From assembly GCA_947463165.1 (NCBI GenBank), contig CANHSW010000115.1, positions 1 to 6,776 on the forward strand: a stretch of DNA of 6,776 nt, written 5' to 3'. This DNA comes from Cyanobacteriota bacterium. Its GTDB lineage: Bacteria; Cyanobacteriota; Cyanobacteriia; PCC-6307; Cyanobiaceae. Positions 1 through 6,760 of the stretch are shown here, piece after piece. Below the pieces are notes generated by a model. The model was not told the DNA's origin, did not search any database, and saw nothing but the letters and a program-made list of their open reading frames with translations. Both the position numbers and the translations under genes were made by a program. How positions within the stretch are numbered: position 1 is the first letter of the stretch; each line of letters opens with the position of its first letter.

Positions 1-2352
1 GAAACCCTCTGGCGCTCGGGCTTGCGCTTTGACCCGCGCTTTGCCTTTCACTACTACGACCTGGATTTCTGTCGTTCTGCCCGCCGGGCAGGCCTGAGCC
101 TCGGCACCTGGCCCCTGCCGCTGCTGCATGCCCATGGCCGCGATGCCAGCGGCCTGGCCTGGAGTGAACAGCAGCGGGCCTATCTGCGCAAATGGGGCGA
201 AGAGAGAGACGGGAACGAGGGAATCACCACCGCAGCTGGAGCCTCCTCCTCAAGCCCTACTGAATTCCGTCCACCAGCCTTCAGTGCACCGTCTGAGCTG
301 CAGGAGCTGTTCCGCTCGGCACGGGCCCTGGAAAAAACCGGCGCCTGGCCGGAAGCGGAACGGCGTTACCGCCAGCTGCTGGATCAGGCGCCTGGCCATG
401 GCGCCACCCGGCTGCAGCTGGCCAAGGTGCTGCACCAGCAGGGTCGTGATGGCGAGGCCCTCGCCCTGCTCAATTCCCTGCTAGCAGGCGACTCCCGTCC
501 GCCGGCTGATTACCTGCCCGTTGCCGCCGATGCCCTGGGTGACAGCTCCAGCGATGCCACCAAGCGCCTGCGCGCCCGGGCCCACGCCAACCGGGGCACC
601 CTGCTGCAGCTGCAGGGCGATCTCGAGGCCGCCCAGCGAGACCACGGCGAGGCCCTGCGGCTGGAGCCAGGCCTCCGCACCGCAGCCGACAACCTCCTCG
701 CTCTGGCGCTCCTACTCCGCAGCCAGGGGCGCTCCCACCAGGCCCTGGAGGCCCTGCGGATGATCCTGCGGGCCACGCCGCAGCGGCCCGACCTGCTGCT
801 GCAGTTGGGCATCACCCTGATGGAGCTGGGGCGGGTGGAGGCGGCCCTGCCCTGCTTGCGGCGGCTGCTGCGCCAGGAACCGCAGCTGCGAGAAGGCCAC
901 TACCAGCTCGGCCAGGCCCTGGCGGCCCTGGGCCACACAGAAGCCGGCATTGGCGCACTGCAAACGGCCCTGGCCCTCGATCCCGATGCCACCGAAGTGC
1001 TGGTGCAGCTGGAGATGCACCGGCTCAGCCTCTGCGACTGGCACGACCACGAGCGCCGCATGGCCCGGCTGCTGGCGCAGCTGGAGGCCCACGGCCAGGC
1101 CAGGGCCGGAGCTGTTGATGCGGTGCTGGTGCCGCCCCTGAGCCTGAACCTGTTTCCGGCGCCCCCGGCCCTGCACCGGCGCCTGGGCGAACGCTGGACA
1201 GAGCCCACCAGCCGCAGCATGGCCCCCCTGCGGCTGCCGCCGGCCCCGCCGCATCGGGCCGGCGAACGCTGGCGGATCGGCTACCTCTCGGCCGATTTTC
1301 GCAATCACGCCATGGGCAACCTGCTCCATGGCCTGTTCGCCCGCCACGACCGCCGCCGCTTTGAGGTGTTCGCCTATTCCCTGGCCGATATCTCCGATGA
1401 AATCACCGAGCTGATCCGCCGCGGCGTAGATCATTACGCAATCGTGGCCGCCGACAGCAGCGAGGCGATCGCCAACCGCATCCGCAGCGATGGCATCGAT
1501 GTGCTGATCGATCTGATGGGCCACACCCACCACAGCCGCCCCGGCGTGCTGGCGCTGCGGCCGGCGCCTCTGCAGCTCCATTACCTGGGCTATCCCGGTT
1601 CCCTCGGCGCCGACTGGATCGATGGGGTGATCGCCGATGCCTGGCTGATCCCGCCGGATCACGAAATCCACTACCGCGAAACGGTGCACCGCCTGCCCTG
1701 GGGCTTCGTGAGCTCAGGCCCGCTTGATTCCAACGCAGCAGCTTCGCCCCCACCCAGCCGCGAGGCCCTCGGCCTGCCGGCCGATGCGGTGGTGTACGCC
1801 TGCTTCAACAGGCCCGAAAAAATCACACCGGCGGTGTTCGATTGCTGGCTGGAGATTTTGCGTCAGGTGCCGAACTCGGTGCTCTGGATCATCAACGACC
1901 AGCCGCTGGTGGAGCAGCGGCTGCGCGCCCGACTGGCCACGGCCGGCCTGGAGTGGCGCCGCCTGGTGTTCAGCCCCAAGCTGGAGAGTGCAGCCTTTGG
2001 CCAGTGCTGCGGCCTGGCCGATCTGCTGCTCGACACCAGCCCCTACGGCTCCGGCGCCACCGCCGTGACCGCCCTCGCCGCCGGGCTGCCGCTGCTCACC
2101 TGCCCGGGCCAAACATTTGCCTCGCGCATGGGCGCCAGCCTCTGCGCCGCCACCGGCCTCGAAGAGCTGATCTGCCCCACGCCCGAGGCCTACCGGCAGC
2201 GCGCCATCGCCCTAGGCCGCCAGCCGGCCGAACTGCAGCGCCTGCGCCGTCAGCTGCTCGCAGGCAGGGCCGAGCTGCCCCTGTTCAACACCAGCGCCTG
2301 GGTGGAGCACCTGGAGCAGCTGCTGGAACGGCTGCTAGAAGCTGGTGGCTGA
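1..2352 (+). CDS. GT2-like / TPR / OGT-SPINDLY-type (GT41) fused glycosyltransferase, 5' partial
   Basis: The frame is open from the first base, so the true start lies upstream; the TTG at 22 is only an internal codon. 783 codons are visible. Codons up to about nt 200 resemble the end of a GT2 (GT-A fold) transferase: RFDPRFAFHYYDLDFC followed by a G-W-P-L-P-L-L-H-A-H strand and a W-x-EQQRAYLRKWGE helix. A Ser/Ala/Pro-rich linker follows (about 205-290). TPR-like helix pairs run from about 292 to 1012. The OGT-type junction LCDWHDHE is at 1030-1053. The GT41 catalytic part starts at RIGYLSADFRNHA (1273); the His at 1306 aligns with human OGT His498. LRPAPLQLHYLGYPGSLGA and FNRPEKITP follow, with the Lys at 1819 aligning with OGT Lys842, and then LDTSPYGSGATA. 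The expected role is cytoplasmic transfer of a sugar from a nucleotide donor to protein or glycan acceptors; donor and acceptor are unknown. The donor-loop motif departs from the family form. The family call is firm and the biological role is not. Confidence 0.92.
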   Translation, partial: ETLWRSGLRFDPRFAFHYYDLDFCRSARRAGLSLGTWPLPLLHAHGRDASGLAWSEQQRAYLRKWGEERDGNEGITTAAGASSSSPTEFRPPAFSAPSELQELFRSARALEKTGAWPEAERRYRQLLDQAPGHGATRLQLAKVLHQQGRDGEALALLNSLLAGDSRPPADYLPVAADALGDSSSDATKRLRARAHANRGTLLQLQGDLEAAQRDHGEALRLEPGLRTAADNLLALALLLRSQGRSHQALEALRMILRATPQRPDLLLQLGITLMELGRVEAALPCLRRLLRQEPQLREGHYQLGQALAALGHTEAGIGALQTALALDPDATEVLVQLEMHRLSLCDWHDHERRMARLLAQLEAHGQARAGAVDAVLVPPLSLNLFPAPPALHRRLGERWTEPTSRSMAPLRLPPAPPHRAGERWRIGYLSADFRNHAMGNLLHGLFARHDRRRFEVFAYSLADISDEITELIRRGVDHYAIVAADSSEAIANRIRSDGIDVLIDLMGHTHHSRPGVLALRPAPLQLHYLGYPGSLGADWIDGVIADAWLIPPDHEIHYRETVHRLPWGFVSSGPLDSNAAASPPPSREALGLPADAVVYACFNRPEKITPAVFDCWLEILRQVPNSVLWIINDQPLVEQRLRARLATAGLEWRRLVFSPKLESAAFGQCCGLADLLLDTSPYGSGATAVTALAAGLPLLTCPGQTFASRMGASLCAATGLEELICPTPEAYRQRAIALGRQPAELQRLRRQLLAGRAELPLFNTSAWVEHLEQLLERLLEAGG
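1465..1472. repeat. HIP1 octamer
   Basis: Exact GCGATCGC, the highly iterated palindrome that is over-represented in many cyanobacterial genomes. It lies inside the glycosyltransferase gene. With the second copy at 6082 it supports a cyanobacterial origin; two copies alone are modest evidence. Confidence 0.8.
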
Positions 2353-2371
2353 TGCCGCCAGGCAAGCTTTG

Positions 2372-2413
2372 ATTGGTAAATATGTCATTGGTAAACATGT
2401 CATTGGTAAACAT
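2372..2413. repeat. 15-bp tandem repeat, 2.8 copies, upstream of the deacetylase gene
   Basis: Three head-to-tail units occupy 2372-2386 (ATTGGTAAATATGTC), 2387-2401 (ATTGGTAAACATGTC) and 2402-2413 (ATTGGTAAACAT, last three bases lost). Copies 1 and 2 differ at one base. Copy 2 contains the palindrome ACATGT. The block is strongly AT-rich against GC-rich flanks and fills more than half of the 75-bp gap before the deacetylase start. A spacing of 15 bp is not a whole number of helical turns. It could be a set of operator sites, a small mobile-repeat remnant or a slippage product. No function can be read from the sequence. Confidence 0.85.
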
Positions 2414-2415
2414 CG

Positions 2416-2421
2416 CGAGGA
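2416..2421 (+). promoter_or_regulatory. Ribosome binding site of the deacetylase gene
   Basis: CGAGGA with GAGG ending 7 nt before the ATG at 2428, a good Shine-Dalgarno spacing. It supports that ATG over the TTG at 2373, which is in another frame and lies inside the repeat. Confidence 0.6.
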
Positions 2422-2427
2422 TCTGCC

Positions 2428-3342
2428 ATGAGGCCGCCGCTGGTTTACCACCGCGACTATTCGGCGCCCCTGCCCAGCCAGCATCGCTTTCCGATGGCCA
2501 AGTTTCAGCTGCTGCACGATCGGCTGCTGCGGTTGGATCTGGCCAGTGCGGCCCAGCTGCATAGCCCATTGCCAGCCCCCCGCCGCTGGCTGGAGTTGGT
2601 GCACCAGCGCAGTTATCACCAGGCCTACAGCCGCGGCGAACTCTCGGCCGCCGAACAGCGCCGCATTGGTCTACCGGTGAGTGCGGCCCTGGTGCGGCGC
2701 AGTTGGCTGGCGGTGGGCGGCACCGTGCTCACGGCCCGGTTGGCGCTGGAGCACGGCATTGCCTGCCATCTGGCCGGCGGCACCCACCACGCCTTTCCCG
2801 CCTACGGCAGTGGTTTTTGCATCTTTAACGATTGCGCCGTGGCGGCGCGGGTGTTGCTGGCGGAGAACCGGGTGCGCCGGGTGATGGTGGTCGACCTGGA
2901 TGTGCATCAAGGGGACGGCACCGCGGCGATCTTCCAGCAGGAGCCGCGGGTGTTCTGTTTCTCAGCCCACTGCGCCAGCAACTTCCCGCTACGCAAACAG
3001 ATTGGCGATCTTGATTTACCCCTGGCGGATGGTCTCTGCGACGACGAATATCTCGCCGCCATCGGCAATGTGTTGCCCGATCTGCTCTCAGAGGTGCAGC
3101 CCGACCTGGTGCTCTATAACGCCGGCGTCGATCCCCACCGCGGCGATCTCCTGGGAAGGCTGTGCCTCAGCAGCACCGGCCTGCTGAACCGCGATCGGCT
3201 GGTGCTGGATGCCTGCCTGCGCCGGGGCATTGCCATCGCCACGGTGATCGGTGGCGGCTACGACGCCCTGACTCCCCTGGTGGAGCGCCACAGCCTGGTA
3301 TTCAGGGCCGCCAGCGAACAAGCCCGCTTACATGGGCTTTAG
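2428..3342 (+). CDS. Histone deacetylase superfamily protein (zinc-dependent deacetylase)
   Basis: 304 aa, full length for bacterial members of the HDAC/AcuC/acetylpolyamine amidohydrolase superfamily. The N-terminus has the usual substrate-rim pattern (HRFPMAKFQLL, about 19-29). The catalytic His pair is in GGTHHAF (His120, His121). Zinc ligands are Asp158 and His160 in DLDVHQGDG, with Asp235 in NAGVDPHRGD as the third. The catalytic Tyr278 is in GGGY. All align with the known HDAC8 active-site set, so the enzyme should be active. It is soluble, with no signal peptide or membrane segment. Bacteria lack histones; likely substrates are acetyl-lysine proteins or small acetylated amines, and the sequence does not decide which. 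The ATG start has a good ribosome binding site. The gene follows the glycosyltransferase after 75 bp and converges on pdhA after 29 bp. Confidence 0.93.
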   Translation: MRPPLVYHRDYSAPLPSQHRFPMAKFQLLHDRLLRLDLASAAQLHSPLPAPRRWLELVHQRSYHQAYSRGELSAAEQRRIGLPVSAALVRRSWLAVGGTVLTARLALEHGIACHLAGGTHHAFPAYGSGFCIFNDCAVAARVLLAENRVRRVMVVDLDVHQGDGTAAIFQQEPRVFCFSAHCASNFPLRKQIGDLDLPLADGLCDDEYLAAIGNVLPDLLSEVQPDLVLYNAGVDPHRGDLLGRLCLSSTGLLNRDRLVLDACLRRGIAIATVIGGGYDALTPLVERHSLVFRAASEQARLHGL

Positions 3343-3356
3343 CCCTGAAATGGGCT
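3334..3356. terminator. Possible weak bidirectional hairpin in the convergent gap
   Basis: AGCCC (3341-3345), loop TGAAAT, GGGCT (3352-3356) forms a 5-bp stem just after the deacetylase gene. The same AGCCC arm can instead pair with GGGC at 3334-3337, so the two folds exclude each other. No T-run follows on either strand, so termination is only suggested by its position between converging genes. Confidence 0.3.
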
Positions 3357-3371
3357 GTCATCTACCTAGAT

Positions 3372-4487
3372 TCAGTCTTCTGCCCAGATGTAGCGGGTGA
3401 GCTCCTCTGGTTTGGGTTCGGGGGCGGCCAGGGCGAACTCCACGCAGTCGGCTATTTCTGCGTCTACTTCTTGCTCAATCGCCTGGAGTTGTTCGGCCGT
3501 GGCCAACTTTTGCTCGAACAGCTGGGCAGCCAGGCCCTTGATCGGATCGAGCTTGGCCCAGAATTCCTTCTCGGCCTCGGCCCGCAGCTCGTCGGGGTCG
3601 GCCAGGGAGTGGCCGCGAAAGCGGTAGGTGAGGCATTCCAACAGGGTGGGACCCTCGCCGGCGCGGGCCCGCTCGATCGCCCGCTGGCTGGCGGCGCGGA
3701 CGGCGAGCACATCCATGCCATTCACCTCCTCGCTGGCCATGCCGAAGCCGGTGGCCTTGCGCCAAATCTCTGGATCACTGGTGGCGCGGTTGTGGTCCAT
3801 ACCGATGGCCCATTTATTGTTTTCCACCACGAATATGATCGGCAATTTCCATAGAGAGGCCATGTTGAGGCATTCATAAAATTGACCGATATTGCAGGTG
3901 CCATCGCCAAAAAATGCGGCGGTAACCGAATCGCTGGAGCTATCCCCCAGGGCATCGCGCTTATAGCGACTGGTGAAGGCGGCCCCCAGGGCCACGGGAA
4001 TTCCTTCGCCGATGAAGGCGTAGCCGCCCAGCAGGTGATGCTCCTTGGAGAACAGGTGCATCGAGCCGCCGCGGCCCTTGCTGCAGCCGGTTTCCTTACC
4101 AAACAGTTCGCTCATCACCTCCCGGGCTGGTACGCCACAACTGAGGGCGTGCACGTGGTCGCGGTAGGTGCTGCAAAACCAGTCGTGTTGGAGCTTCATC
4201 GCCTTGATCACACCCGTGCTAACAGCCTCTTGGCCGTTGTAGAGATGCACGAAGCCAAACATCTTGCCGCGGTAATACATCTCGGCGCATTTGTCTTCAA
4301 AGCGCCGGCCCAGCATCATGTCGCGGTAGAGCAGCAGGCCCTCCTCGGAGCTCACCTGGGCCGGGGTGGCGGGATAGAGGTTGCGCAGCCGTTCGGCATG
4401 GGCACCGGCCGCCTGGTGGGAGTCGGCGGAACAGGCGGGGGCTCCGGAGGCTGCCGCAAGCTCACGACCCATGTCTGCCTTGGTCAT
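3372..4487 (-). CDS. pdhA: Pyruvate dehydrogenase E1 component, alpha subunit
   Basis: 371 aa. With the beta subunit (not in this window) this forms thiamine-diphosphate-dependent E1, which decarboxylates pyruvate and passes the acetyl group to the E2 lipoyl domain, giving acetyl-CoA in the cytoplasm. Visible marks: [19 protein letters not shown] (61-79), [10 protein letters not shown] (106-115), KGRGGSMHL (137-145), the ThDP/Mg motif starting GDG (194-196) and ending ENN (222-224), and [13 protein letters not shown] (288-300), the active-site loop with His293. The C-terminus RYIWAED is typical of cyanobacterial versions. The first ~35 residues are variable and Ala-rich. The start is uncertain: AGAGG directly touches the ATG at 4487, which is too close, while AAGG sits 5 nt before the in-frame ATG at 4472, giving 366 aa. 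The gene is divergent from ftn2 and convergent with the deacetylase gene. Confidence 0.97.
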   Translation of the reverse strand: MTKADMGRELAAASGAPACSADSHQAAGAHAERLRNLYPATPAQVSSEEGLLLYRDMMLGRRFEDKCAEMYYRGKMFGFVHLYNGQEAVSTGVIKAMKLQHDWFCSTYRDHVHALSCGVPAREVMSELFGKETGCSKGRGGSMHLFSKEHHLLGGYAFIGEGIPVALGAAFTSRYKRDALGDSSSDSVTAAFFGDGTCNIGQFYECLNMASLWKLPIIFVVENNKWAIGMDHNRATSDPEIWRKATGFGMASEEVNGMDVLAVRAASQRAIERARAGEGPTLLECLTYRFRGHSLADPDELRAEAEKEFWAKLDPIKGLAAQLFEQKLATAEQLQAIEQEVDAEIADCVEFALAAPEPKPEELTRYIWAED

Positions 4488-4602
4488 CCTCTAATCGCCT
4501 GATGCTCACTGAACTGTACGGGGTCCAGCCCCGTAAACAGTGCTCGCTGCAGCCAAAATCCAAGACTCTGCCTACAGTCACCCACCATTAGGCGCCTGTG
4601 GG
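4488..4602. promoter_or_regulatory. Shared divergent upstream region of pdhA and ftn2
   Basis: Both genes must be transcribed from about this 115-bp region unless promoters lie inside the neighbouring coding sequences. On the minus strand TACAGT (4518-4513) could be a weak -10 for pdhA; on the plus strand TACAGT (4573-4578) could serve ftn2. Neither has a convincing -35 at normal spacing, so the exact promoters are not assigned. Confidence 0.4.
4514..4540. promoter_or_regulatory. Strong inverted repeat / hairpin between pdhA and ftn2
   Basis: TACGGGG (4517-4523), loop TCCAG (4524-4528), CCCCGTA (4529-4535) is a perfect 7-bp stem. It extends by CTG (4514-4516) with CAG (4538-4540) across a two-base AA bulge, giving 10 bp in total. 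It lacks a T-run, so it is not a standard terminator. It may be an operator for a dimeric regulator, or a leader hairpin in either transcript. It matches neither the NtcA (GTA-N8-TAC) nor the cyanobacterial LexA pattern well. Confidence 0.55.
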
Positions 4603-6669
4603 TTGGAACTGCCGATCGACCATTTCCGGCTGCTGGGCGTCACTGGGAGCAGCGACGCCCAGATGGTTCTGCATACCTTGCAGCAGCGCCTGGATCGTCC
4701 GCCCGAACAGGGCTACACAGCCGAAACCCTCCAGGCCCGCGCCGAGCTGCTGAGGGCGAGTGCAGACCTGCTGGCCGATGGCCCGCGCCGCGCCGAATAC
4801 GAGGCCCACCTGACGGCCCTGGTGGGTAGGGGCCACTCCCTGGTGCCAGCCCTGGATCTGCCCTACGCCCTGGAGACCGGCGGACTGCTGTTGCTGCTGG
4901 AGGCCGGCCAACCCCTGGAGTGCTTTGAGCTGGCCAGTCGCGCCCTGCAACCCCCCAACGCGCCGGTATTGGGCAGCGGCCGGGAGGGGGATCTAACGCT
5001 GCTGGCCGGTACGGCCTGCCTGGCGGCGGCGGCGGCAATCCATCAGCAGCGGCGCTACGAACTGGCCGCCACCACGCTCCATCAGGGCGGCCAGCTATTG
5101 CAGCGCATGGGCAAATTGCCCGCCCTGCTCGAGGAAATCAGCGCTGAGCTGCTGCGTTTGCGGCCCTATCGGGTGCTCGACCTGCTCAGCCGCGAGCTCG
5201 CCGCCCGGGAGGAGCGCCAGCTGGGCTTGGAGCTGCTCGAACAGCTGGTGCAGGAGCGGGGCGGGCTGGAGGGCGAAGCCGATCCAAGTTTGCCCGCCGA
5301 GCAATTTGGCCCCTTCTTCAGCCAGATCCGCTCCTTCCTCACCGTGCAGGAACAGGTGGATCTGTTCAGCCGCTGGGCCGATCAGTCGCCCCAGGCCACC
5401 CTGTTGGCCAGCCGAGCGCTCACGGCTACCGGATTCGCCCAGCGCAAGCCAGAGCGCATCCAGGCTGCCCGCCAGCTGCTGGAGGCCAGCGGCCAGCGGG
5501 CCGTCGAGCCCTCCTTGGCCTGCCTTTATCTATTACTTGGGCAGGTGGAGACCGGCCAGCGCCTGTTTGCCGAGGGGGCCGATGGGCGGCTGAAAAGCTG
5601 GGCGGCGCAGCAGAGTGGCGACCCCCTGGCCCAGCTCTGCGCCTACTGCCGCGATTGGCTGGAGCGCGAGGTGCTCTCGGGCTACCGCGACCTGGAAGCC
5701 GATCCAGATCTGGAGGCCTACTTCGCCGACCGCGACGTGCAGACCTGGGTGATGCGCCTGGAGCGCTCCATGGCCGCCAATCCTGGCCCCCGCCCTGGTT
5801 CCCCTGCCGCCAGCCGCGACGATCGCCAGCAGCAAAACCCCTTTGCCGACTGGACGCCGTCAGGGGAGGCAACGGTTGCGGTGGGGCCGGCGATGGTGGC
5901 TGGCGACTACGTATTCACCGGCCAACCGCTAGAGGATGGGCCCGCCTTGGCCAGCGGCAGATCAGTTGCCAGTGGCAGATCAGAGGCCAGCGGCACGCCG
6001 GATTTGCGGCGCCGCTGGCGGGCCGGCATCGCCAGGGCTGGTCGGTCGCTTCCCGGCCTGGGCTGGCGGCCCGGGAGATGGGCGATCGCGGCGGCAGGGG
6101 CTGGGCTGCTGATGTTGATCGGGGTGGTGCTGGCCCTGCGGTCCCGGGGCCCCCTGCCCCCAGCAGCGCCGACGCCGGTCAAGCCCAAGCTGGCCGCTCC
6201 AGTGGCCCCGGTGCCAGCTGAGCCGCTACCAGCCGCGCCCAAGCTCGCCCCCTCACCCCAGGCGAACCTGCCGCTCCAGGCGGCCGACCCCAACACAAAC
6301 CAGATCCAGGCGCTGCTGCAGGCCTGGTTGGCGGCCAAGGCGGCCGTGCTGGCGGGCGGTACGCCGCGCCAACCCCTGGAGAGCCTGGTGAGAGCGCCCT
6401 TGGCGCTGCGCCTGCAAGCGGAGCGGCAGCGGGATTTGGCCGCCGGCACCAGCCAGGAGATCACAGCCCAGGTGGAGGAGCTGCAAATCACGGAGCGCCA
6501 GGCCGGTCGCATCGTGGCCCGGGTGCGCCTGAGCTACAGCGAGCGCCGTCTCGATGCCAGCGGCAAGGATCTGGCCGCCGCCAGCCGGCTGCGGCTCACC
6601 AACAGCTACGTGTTCGGCCGCGACCCAGACGGCATCTGGCGGCTGGTCGGTTTCCGGCCCACCAAATGA
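4603..6669 (+). CDS. ftn2: Cell division protein Ftn2 (ARC6/ZipN family)
   Basis: 688 aa from TTG 4603; a GTG at 4540 would give 709 aa. TTG is preferred because it gives an N-terminus (M)ELPIDHFRLLGV as I recall for cyanobacterial homologues, and because the GTG is at the foot of a hairpin, has no ribosome binding site, and follows an in-frame TAA at 4534. Family role: a membrane-bound partner of FtsZ that helps place and stabilise the Z-ring. Order, numbered from TTG: divergent J-like region (about 1-68, ending RRAEYEAHL); helical ARC6-type cytoplasmic region including LEAYFADRDVQTWVMRLER (370-388); low-complexity linker with a 6-residue repeat (about 449-466); membrane segment WAIAAAGAGLLMLIGVVLAL (493-512); Pro/Ala-rich, probably periplasmic stalk (about 515-562); C-terminal IMS/DUF4101 domain (about 566-688, ending NSYVFGRDPDGIWRLVGFRP). 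The domains appear complete. It is divergent from pdhA. Confidence 0.93.
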   Translation: MELPIDHFRLLGVTGSSDAQMVLHTLQQRLDRPPEQGYTAETLQARAELLRASADLLADGPRRAEYEAHLTALVGRGHSLVPALDLPYALETGGLLLLLEAGQPLECFELASRALQPPNAPVLGSGREGDLTLLAGTACLAAAAAIHQQRRYELAATTLHQGGQLLQRMGKLPALLEEISAELLRLRPYRVLDLLSRELAAREERQLGLELLEQLVQERGGLEGEADPSLPAEQFGPFFSQIRSFLTVQEQVDLFSRWADQSPQATLLASRALTATGFAQRKPERIQAARQLLEASGQRAVEPSLACLYLLLGQVETGQRLFAEGADGRLKSWAAQQSGDPLAQLCAYCRDWLEREVLSGYRDLEADPDLEAYFADRDVQTWVMRLERSMAANPGPRPGSPAASRDDRQQQNPFADWTPSGEATVAVGPAMVAGDYVFTGQPLEDGPALASGRSVASGRSEASGTPDLRRRWRAGIARAGRSLPGLGWRPGRWAIAAAGAGLLMLIGVVLALRSRGPLPPAAPTPVKPKLAAPVAPVPAEPLPAAPKLAPSPQANLPLQAADPNTNQIQALLQAWLAAKAAVLAGGTPRQPLESLVRAPLALRLQAERQRDLAAGTSQEITAQVEELQITERQAGRIVARVRLSYSERRLDASGKDLAAASRLRLTNSYVFGRDPDGIWRLVGFRPTK
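5950..6000 (+). repeat. ftn2: 18-bp in-frame tandem repeat within ftn2
   Basis: Units at 5950-5967, 5968-5985 and 5986-6000 start GCCAGCGGCAGATCA or close variants and encode ASGRSV, ASGRSE and ASGTP. Units 1 and 2 share 14 of their first 15 bases. The repeat lies in the flexible linker just before the membrane segment, so copy number can probably vary without harming the folded domains. Confidence 0.85.
6082..6089. repeat. HIP1 octamer
   Basis: Second exact GCGATCGC in the window. It lies in ftn2 at the start of the codons for the membrane segment (W-A-I-A-A). Confidence 0.8.
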
Positions 6670-6760
6670 GCGCCCCGCTGAGCCCTCCACTGAGCGCCCC
6701 GCTTAGCGCCCCACCCCGTACCACCGCCAACTAGGCACCGCCAACTAGCCACCGCGCCTA
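6667..6760. repeat. C-rich short direct repeats after ftn2
   Basis: TGAGCGCCCCGCT occurs at 6667-6679, including the ftn2 stop codon, and again at 6691-6703; AGCGCCCC recurs at 6705-6712. Then CACCGCCAACTAG occurs at 6722-6734 and 6736-6748 (14-bp period), with a decayed third unit from 6750. The plus strand here is very poor in G and carries several in-frame stops. I see no gene and no T-run terminator up to the window end at 6776. Confidence 0.75.

Noticed and set aside
529..555. 27-nt stretch matching 3930-3956 (reverse strand) at 25 of 27 bases, encoding DALGDSSSD in both the glycosyltransferase and PdhA
   Set aside because: The match does not extend on either side, and in PdhA the segment sits within a conserved family region; shared codon preference and chance are enough to explain it.
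712..1689. 325-codon open frame on the minus strand inside the glycosyltransferase gene
   Set aside because: Its product is rich in Gln, His and Arg with no recognisable motif, as expected for the antisense of a GC-rich gene; the plus-strand frame carries clear TPR and GT41 motifs.
2373..2564. Small plus-strand frame starting in the 15-bp repeat (repeating SLVNM)
   Set aside because: It starts at TTG without a ribosome binding site and then overlaps the deacetylase gene out of frame; the repeating residues only reflect the DNA repeat, whose length is a multiple of three.
3882..4502. 206-codon open frame on the plus strand opposite pdhA
   Set aside because: It is antisense to strongly conserved pdhA motifs and has no family resemblance.
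4514..4540. Resemblance of CTGTAC...GTAAACAG to a LexA or NtcA site
   Set aside because: The spacing and half-sites do not fit the cyanobacterial LexA pattern or GTA-N8-TAC for NtcA; the strong GC stem is the better description.
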